Source: JBCBDX01 sp038529265
GTDB taxonomy: Bacteria > Pseudomonadota > Alphaproteobacteria > Rhizobiales > Rhizobiaceae
Direction: 5' to 3'
Length of the DNA stretch: 64,000 bases
NCBI GenBank assembly: GCA_038529265.1
Contig: JBCBDX010000008.1
Coordinates: 62,001-126,000 of the forward strand
The position numbers and the translations under genes are program-made. This document shows, piece after piece, positions 50,947 to 59,804 of the stretch (position 1 is the stretch's first letter; each line of letters begins with the position of its first letter). Under the pieces are notes generated by a model. The model was given only the letters and a program-made list of their open reading frames with translations, searched no databases and had not been told where the DNA came from.

Positions 50947-51933
50947 TTAACTCAACGCCACGTTTGCCGCAGATTCTGGCAGTTCCTCGCCGAAGCAACG
51001 CTGATAGAACTCCGCTACCAGCGTGCGTTCCAAATCGTCGCACTTGTTCAGGAACGTAAGGCGGAAGGCCATACCAATGTCGCCGAAGATCTCAGCATTC
51101 TCCGCCCATGTGATAACGGTCCGCGGCGACATCACGGTTGATAGGTCGCCATTGATGAATGCCTGACGGGTCATATCAGCCAAACGCACCATGGCGTTGA
51201 TCTGCTCGCGGCCTTCCTTGGTTTGGAAATTTTTGGCTTTTGCCAGAACAATTTCAACTTCATTGTCATGCGGCAGATAGTTGAGCGTGGTCACAATAGA
51301 CCAGCGGTCCATCTGCGCTTGGTTGATCTGCTGGGTGCCATGATAGAGGCCGGTCGTGTCGCCCAAGCCAACTGTGTTGGCGGTTGCAAACAGCCGGAAG
51401 GCCGGATGCGGCCGGATGACGCGTGACTGGTCCAAAAGGGTCAGGCGTCCCGAGCTTTCCAAAACCCGCTGGATAACAAACATCACGTCCGGGCGGCCGG
51501 CATCATATTCATCGAATACCAGCGCAACATTATTTTGATATGCCCAAGGTAGAATACCGTCCTTGAACTGCGTCACCTGCTTGCCATCCTGCATGACAAT
51601 GGCGTCCTTACCAACGAGATCGATGCGGCTGACATGGCTATCCAGGTTGACGCGTACTGCTGGCCAATTGAGCCGCGCCGCTACTTGTTCAATGTGAGTG
51701 GACTTACCTGTGCCGTGGTAACCTGAAACCATCACGCGGCGATTGTGAGCAAAACCCGCTAGAATGGCCAGCGTGGTGTTGCGGTCGAAAATATAGTCTG
51801 GGTCAACTTCCGGCACATGGGCGTTCGCAGCCGAGTATGCCGGGACGCTCATATCGATATCAATGCCGAATGTCTGGCGTACATCCAAACTTGTATCTGG
51901 CATATCGGCGATATCGAGTTCTATTTTGTTCAT
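50947..51933 (-). CDS. cobS: Cobaltochelatase subunit CobS
   Basis: 328 residues. An AAA+ ATPase with Walker A 'VSGYHGTGKSTHIEQVA' near residue 68 and Walker B 'VALVFDEYDAGRPDVMF' near residue 130. The N-terminus 'DTSLDVRQTFGIDIDM' is typical of CobS. It forms a ring complex with CobT that drives the CobN chelatase with ATP. The spacing to the J-domain gene upstream is 22 bp and to cobT 7 bp, the common rhizobial order. Confidence 0.96.
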   Translation of the reverse strand: MNKIELDIADMPDTSLDVRQTFGIDIDMSVPAYSAANAHVPEVDPDYIFDRNTTLAILAGFAHNRRVMVSGYHGTGKSTHIEQVAARLNWPAVRVNLDSHVSRIDLVGKDAIVMQDGKQVTQFKDGILPWAYQNNVALVFDEYDAGRPDVMFVIQRVLESSGRLTLLDQSRVIRPHPAFRLFATANTVGLGDTTGLYHGTQQINQAQMDRWSIVTTLNYLPHDNEVEIVLAKAKNFQTKEGREQINAMVRLADMTRQAFINGDLSTVMSPRTVITWAENAEIFGDIGMAFRLTFLNKCDDLERTLVAEFYQRCFGEELPESAANVALS

Positions 51934-51955
51934 CTTCTCAGGTCCCCTGACCAGC

Positions 51956-52573
51956 TCAGCAGAGCCCGGCCGTTTTAAGCAAATTGTAGGCGTTGATTAC
52001 ATCGCGAAAGCGTTCTTCGGAGGTTCGGTCGCCACCGTTGGCGTCCGGGTGATGTTTTTTCACCAGCACCTTGTAAGCGTTCTTGATGTCATCAGCAGAC
52101 GCGGTGTCTTTCAGTCCAAGCGTTCGCATCGCTTTTGATTCAAGCGGTTTGAGACGTCGAACCGGCTTTGCGTTTCGCACTGCTTCCCAAGCAGCAGGAT
52201 TACGCATGCGCATCGCTTTGGCCGAACCGGACTTCATGTCGGAGAAAACCGGTGTCGCGGTGCTTGGCTGCTTTGCCGTTCCCATTTTCCACGTCGGACG
52301 ATCACCAACTTGCGACGCCTTTTGGAACTTGGCGATTTCGTCATCAGAAAGGCCCGAGAAGTAGTTATAGTTTTTATTATACTCGCGCACGTGATCGACG
52401 CAGAACCACAAATATTCGCCGTCGCGGTTACGCCCCGCAGGTGCCTTATGGGCGCCCGGCTTGTCGCAACCGGCCCACTGGCATCGATTCGCTGCTTCCT
52501 CTGCGGCCTTTTTCTTTTTGCCGCCGGGATTAATACGAATGGAGTCGAAATATTTCGAGGTCGATGATGGCAT
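51956..52573 (-). CDS. J-domain (DnaJ-like) protein
   Basis: 205 residues. The J domain is at the C-terminus (about residues 145-203) with 'YKVLVKKHHPDANGGD' holding the HPD tripeptide that activates Hsp70. The N-terminal part has 'CQWAGCDKPGAHKAP' and 'WFCVDHVREYNKNYNYF', a probable Cys/His metal site shared by rhizobial homologues. ATG 52573 is taken as the start; a GTG two codons earlier is possible. Precedes cobS. Confidence 0.88.
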   Translation of the reverse strand: MPSSTSKYFDSIRINPGGKKKKAAEEAANRCQWAGCDKPGAHKAPAGRNRDGEYLWFCVDHVREYNKNYNYFSGLSDDEIAKFQKASQVGDRPTWKMGTAKQPSTATPVFSDMKSGSAKAMRMRNPAAWEAVRNAKPVRRLKPLESKAMRTLGLKDTASADDIKNAYKVLVKKHHPDANGGDRTSEERFRDVINAYNLLKTAGLC

Positions 52574-52729
52574 GGTCACACAAATTATGGGGCGTGCCCC
52601 GGTTTCGGCAATAATGGCAGCGGTGAGCGGCGGTTAAAACTCAAGTCGTTTCAGCCATGTCCGGCTTGAAAGAGCGACGCATTGGTGTAACGGCAAGGCT
52701 GTTTGCTGGCAAGATGGAGTAGCGTTTAA

Positions 52730-52999
52730 ATGGGACCTTTGGAGCAATCAATCAACCGCAAGCTGCGCGACACTTTTGACCCATCAACGCTGGAAGTGAT
52801 CAATGAAAGCCACCAGCATGCAGGCCACCAAGGTGGTGCAGTGGATGGAACCGGCGAAACGCATTTTCGCGTCAGAATTACAGCGACCGCATTTGCAACC
52901 ATGAACCGATTGCAGCGACACCGAGCAGTCAATGAGGTTTTGGCCGACGAGCTCGCAAAAGGCGTCCACGCATTGGCCGTCGAACCAAGCGCTCCATGA
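52730..52999 (+). CDS. BolA-family protein
   Basis: 89 residues, one BolA domain. The signature 'NESHQHAGHQGGAVDGTGETH' region (residues about 24-45) and 'RHRAVNEVLADELAKGVHAL' at the C-terminus are typical. BolA proteins partner with monothiol glutaredoxins in iron-sulfur handling and regulation. It is divergent from the J-domain gene, and its stop is 1 bp from the stop of the convergent CNNM-type gene. Confidence 0.92.
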   Translation: MGPLEQSINRKLRDTFDPSTLEVINESHQHAGHQGGAVDGTGETHFRVRITATAFATMNRLQRHRAVNEVLADELAKGVHALAVEPSAP

Positions 53000-53000
53000 C

Positions 53001-54260
53001 TTAAGAAACCGAGCGTATCCGAATTTTTTCCAGCCGGTTTTTTTGTCGCTTGATCACCACAAAGCGTTTGCCATGGAATGTGAATGCCTGCTTTTCGGTT
53101 GGAATGATTTTGGCTTCGTGAATAACCAGGCCCGCGATTGTCGTGGCTTCTTCGTCCGGCAAATTCCAATCCAGTGCCCGGTTCAGGTCACGGATTGGTA
53201 CCGACCCATCGACCAATACAGACCCATCACCTTCGGTTTTCACGCCTGAGACTTCCACATCATGTTCGTCAGCTATTTCGCCGACGATCTCTTCCATGAT
53301 GTCTTCAAGGGTCACCAAACCCTCTAGTTCGCCATATTCATCAACGACGATAGCGACATGGGCTTTGCGGCGCAAAAACGCGTTGAGTTGATCGTGCAGC
53401 ATTGTTGTATCGGGAACAAACCAAGGCTCGTTGGCAACTTTCATAATGTCTATTTTTGAGGGCTCATTGCCGACCGCGTGGAGCGCGCGCAGCAGGTCTT
53501 TGGCGTGCACAATGCCAACGATATTGTCCGTTTCGCCACGCCATACGGGCATTCGCGTATAAGGGCTTTTCAGTATTTCCGAGACAACGATATCTGCCGG
53601 GTCATCGGCATTGACCATATACATGTTCGTGCGGTGGATCATGACATCAGAAACGTCGAGTTCCTGAAGATCGAGTAGGCCACCGAGGCGTTCGCGGTCT
53701 TCCTTATCCACTGAACCTTCTTGGTGCAGCACTTCAACAGCGCCACGCAGTTCCTCGCGGCCTGACAACAGGGCCTGATCCTCACCGAAGCGCACGCCGA
53801 AACGCGCCAGAATAAACCGCACGATGTTATCTACCGCTGCAGCCAGCGGTGAAACGATGCGCACGAAAAACGACACCACCGGAACGACAAAGAGCGCAAA
53901 TTTGTCGGTGCGGGAGATGGCCAGATATTTCGGCATCACCTCAGCAAAAATGACCAGAAGCGGTGTCAGCACGAGTGTTGCATAGACAAGGCCGGTTTCG
54001 CCAAAAAGTGCCAGAAAGAGGCTTGTCGTCAGCACGGGCGACATCACGTTGACCAGATTGTTGCCGATGAGAATGGAGCCGATCAAGCGCTCCTTGTTCT
54101 CCGTCAGCATGGCCACCTTCTCAGCCCGGCGATTGCCCTGATTTGCTAATTGTTTCATTCGTCCGCGCGAGACAGCGGTTAGGGCTGTTTCCGATCCGGA
54201 GAAGAATCCCGACATGACAATCAGGATGAGTACGGCGGCTACAATTATCCAGGTTTCCAT
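53001..54260 (-). CDS. CNNM/HlyC-CorC family membrane protein with CBS domains
   Basis: 419 residues. The N-terminal DUF21 membrane domain has three to four helices ('VLILIVMSGFFSGSETALTA', and 'LIGSILIGNNLVNV' follow). A CBS pair occupies about residues 205-330 ('MVNADDPADIVVSEILKSPY', 'HVAIVVDEYGELEGLVTLED'), and a C-terminal CorC_HlyC domain the last 85 residues. Such proteins are magnesium/cobalt exporters or related; annotation as hemolysin is historical. Starts 31 bp after aroB's stop on the same strand. Confidence 0.9.
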   Translation of the reverse strand: METWIIVAAVLILIVMSGFFSGSETALTAVSRGRMKQLANQGNRRAEKVAMLTENKERLIGSILIGNNLVNVMSPVLTTSLFLALFGETGLVYATLVLTPLLVIFAEVMPKYLAISRTDKFALFVVPVVSFFVRIVSPLAAAVDNIVRFILARFGVRFGEDQALLSGREELRGAVEVLHQEGSVDKEDRERLGGLLDLQELDVSDVMIHRTNMYMVNADDPADIVVSEILKSPYTRMPVWRGETDNIVGIVHAKDLLRALHAVGNEPSKIDIMKVANEPWFVPDTTMLHDQLNAFLRRKAHVAIVVDEYGELEGLVTLEDIMEEIVGEIADEHDVEVSGVKTEGDGSVLVDGSVPIRDLNRALDWNLPDEEATTIAGLVIHEAKIIPTEKQAFTFHGKRFVVIKRQKNRLEKIRIRSVS

Positions 54261-54291
54261 TTGCTTTTGCTTTCAGCGGAGATTTCAGCTC

Positions 54292-55401
54292 TTAAAGAGC
54301 AGTTTCCAAAAAGGCGTGCACTTCAGAAGAGGGCACGTTTTTTGCAACAAAGGCCTGCCCAATACCTCTTGTCAGTATAAAGGTAAGCGCACCACGCGAA
54401 ACCTTTTTGTCCTGTGCAATGAAGTTCAAAAACTGCTCGGCATCTTCAATATACGGGTGCATGCATGATAGGTCAGACGGCAGGCCTACCGTTTCAAGAT
54501 GAGATTTTATCCGGTCCGTATCGTCAGGGCTCGCGTGGTTCAGCCGTGACGAAAATGCATGCGCAAGGACCATGCCGATAGACACGCCTTCACCATGTAC
54601 CAGGATGTCTGGATTGTATTTTGCGATGCCCTCTAAAGCATGGCCGAAAGTGTGGCCAAGATTGAGCAAGGCTCGCTCGCCACTTTCAAATTCATCGCGT
54701 TCAACGATGGCTGCTTTTGCCCGGCAGGAATAGGCAATTGCTTCGATGCGATCCGTGCCACCTGCGAAGATGCCGCGCCAATTCTTTTCAAGCCATGAAA
54801 AGAAAGCTTCGTCACCGATCAGCCCATATTTGATGACTTCGGCATAACCGGCTTTGAACTCGCGATCCGTCAGGGTGTCCAAAACGCTGGTATCGGCGAT
54901 AACCAGTTTTGGCTGGTGGAAAGCACCGACTAGATTTTTTCCATGGGGTGAGTTTATGCCGGTTTTACCGCCAACCGATGAATCCACTTGTGCAAGTAGG
55001 GTTGTTGGTATCTGCACAAAATTCATTCCACGTCGCACGATAGATGCTGCGAAGCCAGCCAGATCTCCAATCACACCGCCACCAAAACCGATCACGGCGT
55101 CGTTGCGTTCAAGTCGTGCTTCCAGAACGTCTTCAACAACCTTCTGGAGATGGCTGTAGCTTTTCGTGGTTTCCCCGGCCGGTAGAATAATCTCGCAAAA
55201 ATCGAGGTTGGCAGCTTCCAGTGACGCTTTGAGAGTTGGCAAATGTCTTGAAGCAACATTCTCGTCGGTGACAATTGCGCATCGCGTGTTTGGCAAGACG
55301 TCTGAGATGGCCGTGCCAGCATTTGCCAGAAGGGCATCGCCGATCAAGATGTTATAGGAGCGCTCGCCCAGACCCACGCTTACAGTTTGACTGGGTATCA
55401 T
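54292..55401 (-). CDS. aroB: 3-dehydroquinate synthase
   Basis: 369 residues. NAD-binding 'IGFGGGVIGDLAGFAAS' and 'IPTTLLAQVDSSVGGKTGIN' near residues 105-145, and the zinc ligands in 'AEVIKYG', 'LNLGHTFGHALEG' and 'VLAHGE'-like 'ILVHGEGVSIGMVLA' are all present. Second step of the shikimate pathway. The start ATG overlaps the aroK stop by four bases (ATGA), so the two are coupled. Confidence 0.96.
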   Translation of the reverse strand: MIPSQTVSVGLGERSYNILIGDALLANAGTAISDVLPNTRCAIVTDENVASRHLPTLKASLEAANLDFCEIILPAGETTKSYSHLQKVVEDVLEARLERNDAVIGFGGGVIGDLAGFAASIVRRGMNFVQIPTTLLAQVDSSVGGKTGINSPHGKNLVGAFHQPKLVIADTSVLDTLTDREFKAGYAEVIKYGLIGDEAFFSWLEKNWRGIFAGGTDRIEAIAYSCRAKAAIVERDEFESGERALLNLGHTFGHALEGIAKYNPDILVHGEGVSIGMVLAHAFSSRLNHASPDDTDRIKSHLETVGLPSDLSCMHPYIEDAEQFLNFIAQDKKVSRGALTFILTRGIGQAFVAKNVPSSEVHAFLETAL

Positions 55402-55997
55402 TTTGGTTCCTTGTTCAAATGCTGCATGAGCGCGCCAACGACGCTGTCGACCATTGCCTCTTTCGAAACATCCTTGGACGTCACCGTGACATCAGCAGTC
55501 GCATAGACAGGATAACGGATATCAATCAACTCCTGCATAATGGCGCGGGGATTTGGCTTTTTCAGTAGTGGTCTGGTGGACTTGCGTGAAACTCGGGCCA
55601 TTAGGAGATCAAGCTCAGCATTGAGCCAGACAGATACGCTCTTGCCTCCGATGGCGCTGCGTGTGTCTTCGTCCATAAACGCGCCACCACCAGTGGCAAG
55701 TACCAGCGACGTATCGGTTAAAAGCCTTTTGATCACGCTGGCTTCAAGACGGCGGAATTCCAGTTCGCCATATTGCTCGAAAATGTCAGCGACCGGCATG
55801 TCTGCCGCTTTTTCAATTTCGGTATCACTATCCAGAAAAGGCAAGCCTAGTGCCTTGGCCAGTTTTCGTCCGATTGCAGATTTGCCAGCGCCCATCAATC
55901 CAACCAGGACAATGGATCGACCATTCAGTTTTTCATTGACCGAGCGGATCGCATCTTGGTCGTGTTGATCGGATTTATCATGTTCCATGGTGGCCAT
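55398..55997 (-). CDS. aroK: Shikimate kinase
   Basis: About 199 residues. P-loop 'LVGLMGAGKSAIGRKLA', substrate-binding 'FLDSDTEIE', 'GELEFRRLE', 'LATGGGAFMD' and the lid 'RPLLKK' are present in order. Phosphorylates shikimate at O3. The start is unsure: ATG 55997 and 55988 are both reasonable and the longer frame to 56090 is not supported; none has a clear ribosome-binding site. Heads the aroK-aroB-CNNM operon and is divergent from the small protein and xerD. Confidence 0.93.
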   Translation of the reverse strand: MATMEHDKSDQHDQDAIRSVNEKLNGRSIVLVGLMGAGKSAIGRKLAKALGLPFLDSDTEIEKAADMPVADIFEQYGELEFRRLEASVIKRLLTDTSLVLATGGGAFMDEDTRSAIGGKSVSVWLNAELDLLMARVSRKSTRPLLKKPNPRAIMQELIDIRYPVYATADVTVTSKDVSKEAMVDSVVGALMQHLNKEPK

Positions 55998-56111
55998 GTT
56001 TGCGCATGAAGTGCGAACTTGTGTCAAGCTCGTGGGGAGATCAGGTAGCCGCCCGTGTTGCATTTGTTGGTTGAATGCCGGTAAGAGCAAAATGACTTAG
56101 CGGAAGAAAGA

Positions 56112-56333
56112 ATGCCAAGCCTCATACGATTTCTCATGACGCTGTTAGTGCTGGGTGGGCTCGCCTATGCGGGCATGTTCGCCCTCACTGTTTTTGTCGA
56201 GCCAAATCCCCGCGAAATGACGGTGCGTGTACCGCAGGATCGCATTAATCCACGCCCCGTGGCGCCTCCGCCGGTTCCAGTTGCAGAAACACCTGCAGTT
56301 GAACCGGGTGATGCAACTGCCGTGGAGCAGTAA
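56112..56333 (+). CDS. Small membrane-anchored protein upstream of xerD
   Basis: 73 residues. One N-terminal helix ('FLMTLLVLGGLAYAGMFALT') is followed by 'FVEPNPREMTVRVPQDRINP' and a Pro/Val/Glu-rich tail. The block PREMTVRVP recurs in small hypothetical proteins next to xerD in Rhizobiales, as I recall, so the gene is probably real. Function unknown. GCGGAAGAAAG lies upstream of ATG 56112. Confidence 0.7.
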   Translation: MPSLIRFLMTLLVLGGLAYAGMFALTVFVEPNPREMTVRVPQDRINPRPVAPPPVPVAETPAVEPGDATAVEQ

Positions 56334-56376
56334 TCTCTGCATCTTCCGGTAACCATTATCGTTTAATTTCCAAGGC

Positions 56377-57297
56377 ATGATTGAGGCCTTTATCGATATG
56401 ATGTCCGCCGAACGTGGCGCTTCGCATCACACGTTGGACAATTATCGGCGCGATCTTGAAGATGTGCGTAACAACATCAAATCAGCCGGCTTGGAAGAAG
56501 CAACCGATGTCGAGATTGGTGCCTATTTAACGAAAATGGCTTCACGCGGATTTGCGCCTTCCAGCCAGGCACGACGACTTTCCAGTCTGCGTCAGTTTTT
56601 CAAATTCCTTTATGCTGAAGGCGTACGTGATGACGATCCGACCAGTCTTTTGGAGTCACCTCGCAAAAGAGCGGCGCTACCAAAAATTCTGTCCGTGGAT
56701 GAAGTTGCCAGAATACTTGATCTTGCTGCATATGAAGCACGTGACGAGCGTATCGAGGGTAACAAGAAGCATCTAAACGCTCTGCGACTGCACGCTTTTG
56801 TCGAACTATTATATGCAAGCGGTATGCGGGTCAGTGAACTCACCGAGTTGCCGGTGTCTGCACTTCACCGCAACGAGCCGTGGTTCACAGTTAAGGGTAA
56901 AGGTGGCCGTGAGCGTTTGATCCCTGTTTCTAAAAAAGCCCAGGCAGCGCTCGACGCCTATCATGATGCTCTGAGCACCCATTGCGATACCCGGCAAAAC
57001 GACTGGCTTTTTCCAGATGGCTCATGCACTGGTGCGGTTGCCCGCCAAGTTATGGCGCGTGAGTTGAAGAGTTTGGCTGCGCGGGCTGGAATCGACCCCA
57101 AGCGAGTGTCACCGCATGTGCTGCGGCATGCGTTTGCCAGTCACCTTTTGCAAAATGGTGCCGATCTTCGTGTTGTCCAGCAGTTGCTTGGCCACGCTGA
57201 TATCGCCACAACTCAAATCTACACGCACGTGTTGGATGAGCGACTACAGTCTCTTGTTGAAGCGTGTCATCCGTTGGCTCACGCCTCAAGAACTTGA
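56377..57297 (+). CDS. xerD: Tyrosine recombinase XerD
   Basis: 306 residues. N-terminal SAM-like domain ('SAERGASHHTLDNYRRDLED') and C-terminal catalytic domain with Arg in 'LLYASGMRVSELTEL', Lys in 'VKGKGGRERLIPV', His-Arg in 'SPHVLRHAFASHLLQNGAD', His in 'LLGHADIATTQIYTHV' and the Tyr in the same block: the full R-K-H-R-H-Y set. With XerC it resolves chromosome dimers at dif. Not a mobile-element integrase by context, since it lies among housekeeping genes. Confidence 0.94.
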   Translation: MIEAFIDMMSAERGASHHTLDNYRRDLEDVRNNIKSAGLEEATDVEIGAYLTKMASRGFAPSSQARRLSSLRQFFKFLYAEGVRDDDPTSLLESPRKRAALPKILSVDEVARILDLAAYEARDERIEGNKKHLNALRLHAFVELLYASGMRVSELTELPVSALHRNEPWFTVKGKGGRERLIPVSKKAQAALDAYHDALSTHCDTRQNDWLFPDGSCTGAVARQVMARELKSLAARAGIDPKRVSPHVLRHAFASHLLQNGADLRVVQQLLGHADIATTQIYTHVLDERLQSLVEACHPLAHASRT

Positions 57298-57349
57298 CAT
57301 CGCGCGTGCAAAGCGCCACGTGCGCTTGCGAAGAAACAACTAGGCCGTG

Positions 57350-58306
57350 ATGTACTCTTACCTCGATTTCGAAAAGCCAATTGCTGATCTGGAAGGCCAG
57401 ATCATGGAGTTGAAAAAACTTGCCGAGAGCGGTGAGGGTGCTGTTGATGTGGCTGATGAAGTTGCGCGTTTGGAAAAACGGTCGCGTGAAGCTTTAGTGG
57501 ACGTTTATCGCAAGCTGACGCCTTGGCAGAAAGCGCAGATCGCGCGGCATCCAGATCGGCCGCACTGTGTAGACTACATTGAGGCCTTGTTCACCGAGTT
57601 CACACCTGTTGCCGGTGATCGCAACTTTGCTGAGGATCACGCTTTCATGACGGGTTTTGCCCGGTTTGATGGTCGGCCGGTTGCCGTTATCGGTCAGGAA
57701 AAAGGTTCCGATACCAAGTCCCGCCTGAAACGTAACTTCGGGATGGGTCGCCCGGAAGGCTATCGCAAGGCAGTGCGGCTGATGGAATTGGCCAACCGGT
57801 TCAATATGCCTGTGATTACATTAGTAGACACTGCCGGTGCTTATCCCGGTATTGGTGCTGAAGAACGCGGTCAAGCAGAGGCGATCGCCCGCTCTACTGA
57901 AATGTGCCTGAATTTGACTGTGCCCATCGTCGCTGCGGTCATTGGCGAAGGCGGATCGGGCGGCGCTATCGCTATTGCGACTGCCAACAAAGTCTACATG
58001 TTGGAACACGCAATCTACTCTGTGATTTCACCGGAAGCTGGTGCATCGATACTGTGGCGTGATGCTGCCAAAGCGAAAGATGTTGCGATGGCGATGAAAA
58101 TTACCGCGCAAGACTTGCTGGAAATGAAGATCATTGACGGGATTGTGCCTGAGCCACTTGGTGGCGCGCATCGTGACCGGGCTTTTGTTATCGAAGAAAC
58201 GCGTCGCTACATCCAAAAAGGTATGAAGGCCTTCGACGGGATGTCAGGCGATGATATCAAAAATGCCCGCCGTCAGAAGTTTTTGGCGATCGGCAGAGAC
58301 CTCTGA
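57350..58306 (+). CDS. accA: Acetyl-CoA carboxylase, carboxyltransferase subunit alpha
   Basis: 318 residues, full length. 'RHPDRPHCVDYIEALFTEF', 'VIGQEKGSDTKSRLKRNFGM', 'PVITLVDTAGAYPGIGAEER' and 'VIGEGGSGGAIAIATANKV' are the conserved blocks, including the oxyanion-hole glycines. With AccD it forms malonyl-CoA for fatty acid synthesis. ATG 57350 is preferred; a GTG directly before it is also in frame. Lies 52 bp after xerD, the frequent order in Rhizobiales. Confidence 0.96.
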   Translation: MYSYLDFEKPIADLEGQIMELKKLAESGEGAVDVADEVARLEKRSREALVDVYRKLTPWQKAQIARHPDRPHCVDYIEALFTEFTPVAGDRNFAEDHAFMTGFARFDGRPVAVIGQEKGSDTKSRLKRNFGMGRPEGYRKAVRLMELANRFNMPVITLVDTAGAYPGIGAEERGQAEAIARSTEMCLNLTVPIVAAVIGEGGSGGAIAIATANKVYMLEHAIYSVISPEAGASILWRDAAKAKDVAMAMKITAQDLLEMKIIDGIVPEPLGGAHRDRAFVIEETRRYIQKGMKAFDGMSGDDIKNARRQKFLAIGRDL

Positions 58307-58418
58307 CAAATATTAGCCTGAAACGCGCTGTATTGACATTTGCGTGAGGCACGCGTGGTGAACCTTGCAGTAACCATGAGACGATAATATTCCAGTCTCG
58401 ACCATTGGGAAATTTTGC

Positions 58419-59564
58419 ATGCGCGGCGTGTTTAAATTGGCAGTTGCAGCTTCGGCGTTGGCGGTTCTGGCTGGTTGCCAGGCCTCCTCCGTTCTCGGCG
58501 TGAACAAGGCTGATGCACCTTTGCCGCGCGATGCGCTGGCCTTTATGCGATCTGAGGGCATGACTGCAGCCTCACCAATCATGATGCGCATTTTCAAAGA
58601 AGAAGCTATTCTCGAAGTTTGGAAGCAGGCGCCGACCGGCCGCTATGAGTTGGTCAAGGAATATGAAATCTGCACCTATTCCGGCCAAAAAGGTCCCAAG
58701 TACAAGGAAGGTGACAGGCAAGCGCCGGAAGGCTTCTATTTTGTCGGCAAGCGGCATCTAAATCCCAGATCATCCTATCATCTTTCGTTCAATTTGGGAT
58801 TTCCTAACCGCTACGATCGATCTCACGGACGAACCGGCAGCCATTTGATGGTTCATGGCGATTGTTCGTCAGCGGGCTGCTACGCGATGACTGATGAGTA
58901 TATTGAAGAAATATACGCCTTTGCGCGTGAGGCGTTGCGCGGTGGCCAACAGTCTGAATTTCAGGTTCAGGCTTTTCCTTTCCGCATGACGCCGGAAAAT
59001 ATGGCCGCGCATCGCGACGACCGCCACTTTGAGTATTGGACCATGCTCAAACAGGGTTATGATCACTTCGAATTGACAAAACAGCCACCGAAGGTCGATG
59101 TTTGCGATAGACGCTATGTTTTCAATGTCGCGCCGACTGAGGAAGGGATGAGCTTTCAGGCTTCATCACAATGCCCGGAGCTTCAAATGCCGCGCGGCTT
59201 GGCGCTCGCCTATTCTGAAATGGCAACCGAGCATACACTAGCCTTTGAAAACGCTGTCGCGCGCCTAGAGGGTCGCGGCAAACTGCTTGAGCAAGGTCTG
59301 CAGCAAAGCCTTATTCCAGCCGAAACACTGGCCATCATTGAGGCATCTATCGCAGCACCACCACCTGTTGTGGAGCCGGTTGAGGTCGAAACCCCCGAGC
59401 TGATCACCGAGCCATTGCCACCAGCTGACGCCGCTGTATCAACGAGTGTTGAAAATGTTTCAACTTCCACGCAACCGGCAGGCGATCCGCTTTTCCCGGT
59501 GGCGCCGCCGCCGCCCGCCGCGGTTGTGATTACGGGTCCGCAAGATACAACGGCCGCCCAATAA
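58419..59564 (+). CDS. L,D-transpeptidase (YkuD/YafK-like) lipoprotein
   Basis: 381 residues. A lipoprotein signal ends in 'LAVLAGC' near residue 20. The YkuD-type catalytic block is 'RTGSHLMVHGDCSSAGCYAM' near residue 145, with His and Cys of the H-G-x-S-x-G-C type motif. The C-terminal 80 residues are Pro/Val/Glu-rich and probably unstructured. It likely makes or edits 3-3 cross-links, or ties proteins to peptidoglycan, in the periplasm. TusA follows 7 bp later. Confidence 0.9.
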   Translation: MRGVFKLAVAASALAVLAGCQASSVLGVNKADAPLPRDALAFMRSEGMTAASPIMMRIFKEEAILEVWKQAPTGRYELVKEYEICTYSGQKGPKYKEGDRQAPEGFYFVGKRHLNPRSSYHLSFNLGFPNRYDRSHGRTGSHLMVHGDCSSAGCYAMTDEYIEEIYAFAREALRGGQQSEFQVQAFPFRMTPENMAAHRDDRHFEYWTMLKQGYDHFELTKQPPKVDVCDRRYVFNVAPTEEGMSFQASSQCPELQMPRGLALAYSEMATEHTLAFENAVARLEGRGKLLEQGLQQSLIPAETLAIIEASIAAPPPVVEPVEVETPELITEPLPPADAAVSTSVENVSTSTQPAGDPLFPVAPPPPAAVVITGPQDTTAAQ

Positions 59565-59571
59565 GTTCTCA

Positions 59572-59799
59572 ATGGCTGATGTTCGCAATTTACGCGGCTT
59601 AAAGTGCCCGCTTCCGGTTCTCCGAGCGCAAAAGTATCTTCGCGAAGTCTCAATCGGCGAGCATATTTGGATCGAGACGGACGATCCTCTTGCAGCGCTG
59701 GACGTGCCTCACTTTTGCCAAGAAAAGTCACATCCACTGATTGCTGCCGAAGAACTGGAAGACGGCGCTATCCGCTTCGAAATCGAACGCGGCAACTAG
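59572..59799 (+). CDS. tusA: TusA-family sulfur carrier protein
   Basis: 75 residues, the normal size. 'LRGLKCPLPVLRAQKYL' holds the CPxP motif whose cysteine (about residue 12) carries the sulfur, and 'ETDDPLAALDVPHFC' is the second conserved block. Takes part in sulfur relay, for example to 2-thiouridine in tRNA. Directly follows the L,D-transpeptidase gene, and its stop is 5 bp from that of the convergent dac gene. Confidence 0.9.
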   Translation: MADVRNLRGLKCPLPVLRAQKYLREVSIGEHIWIETDDPLAALDVPHFCQEKSHPLIAAEELEDGAIRFEIERGN

Positions 59800-59804
59800 C
59801 GTGA

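Noticed and set aside
56377..57297. Tyrosine recombinase as a sign of an integrated element
   Set aside because: The protein is XerD in type, flanked by accA and shikimate genes, with no attachment-site repeats or phage genes nearby.
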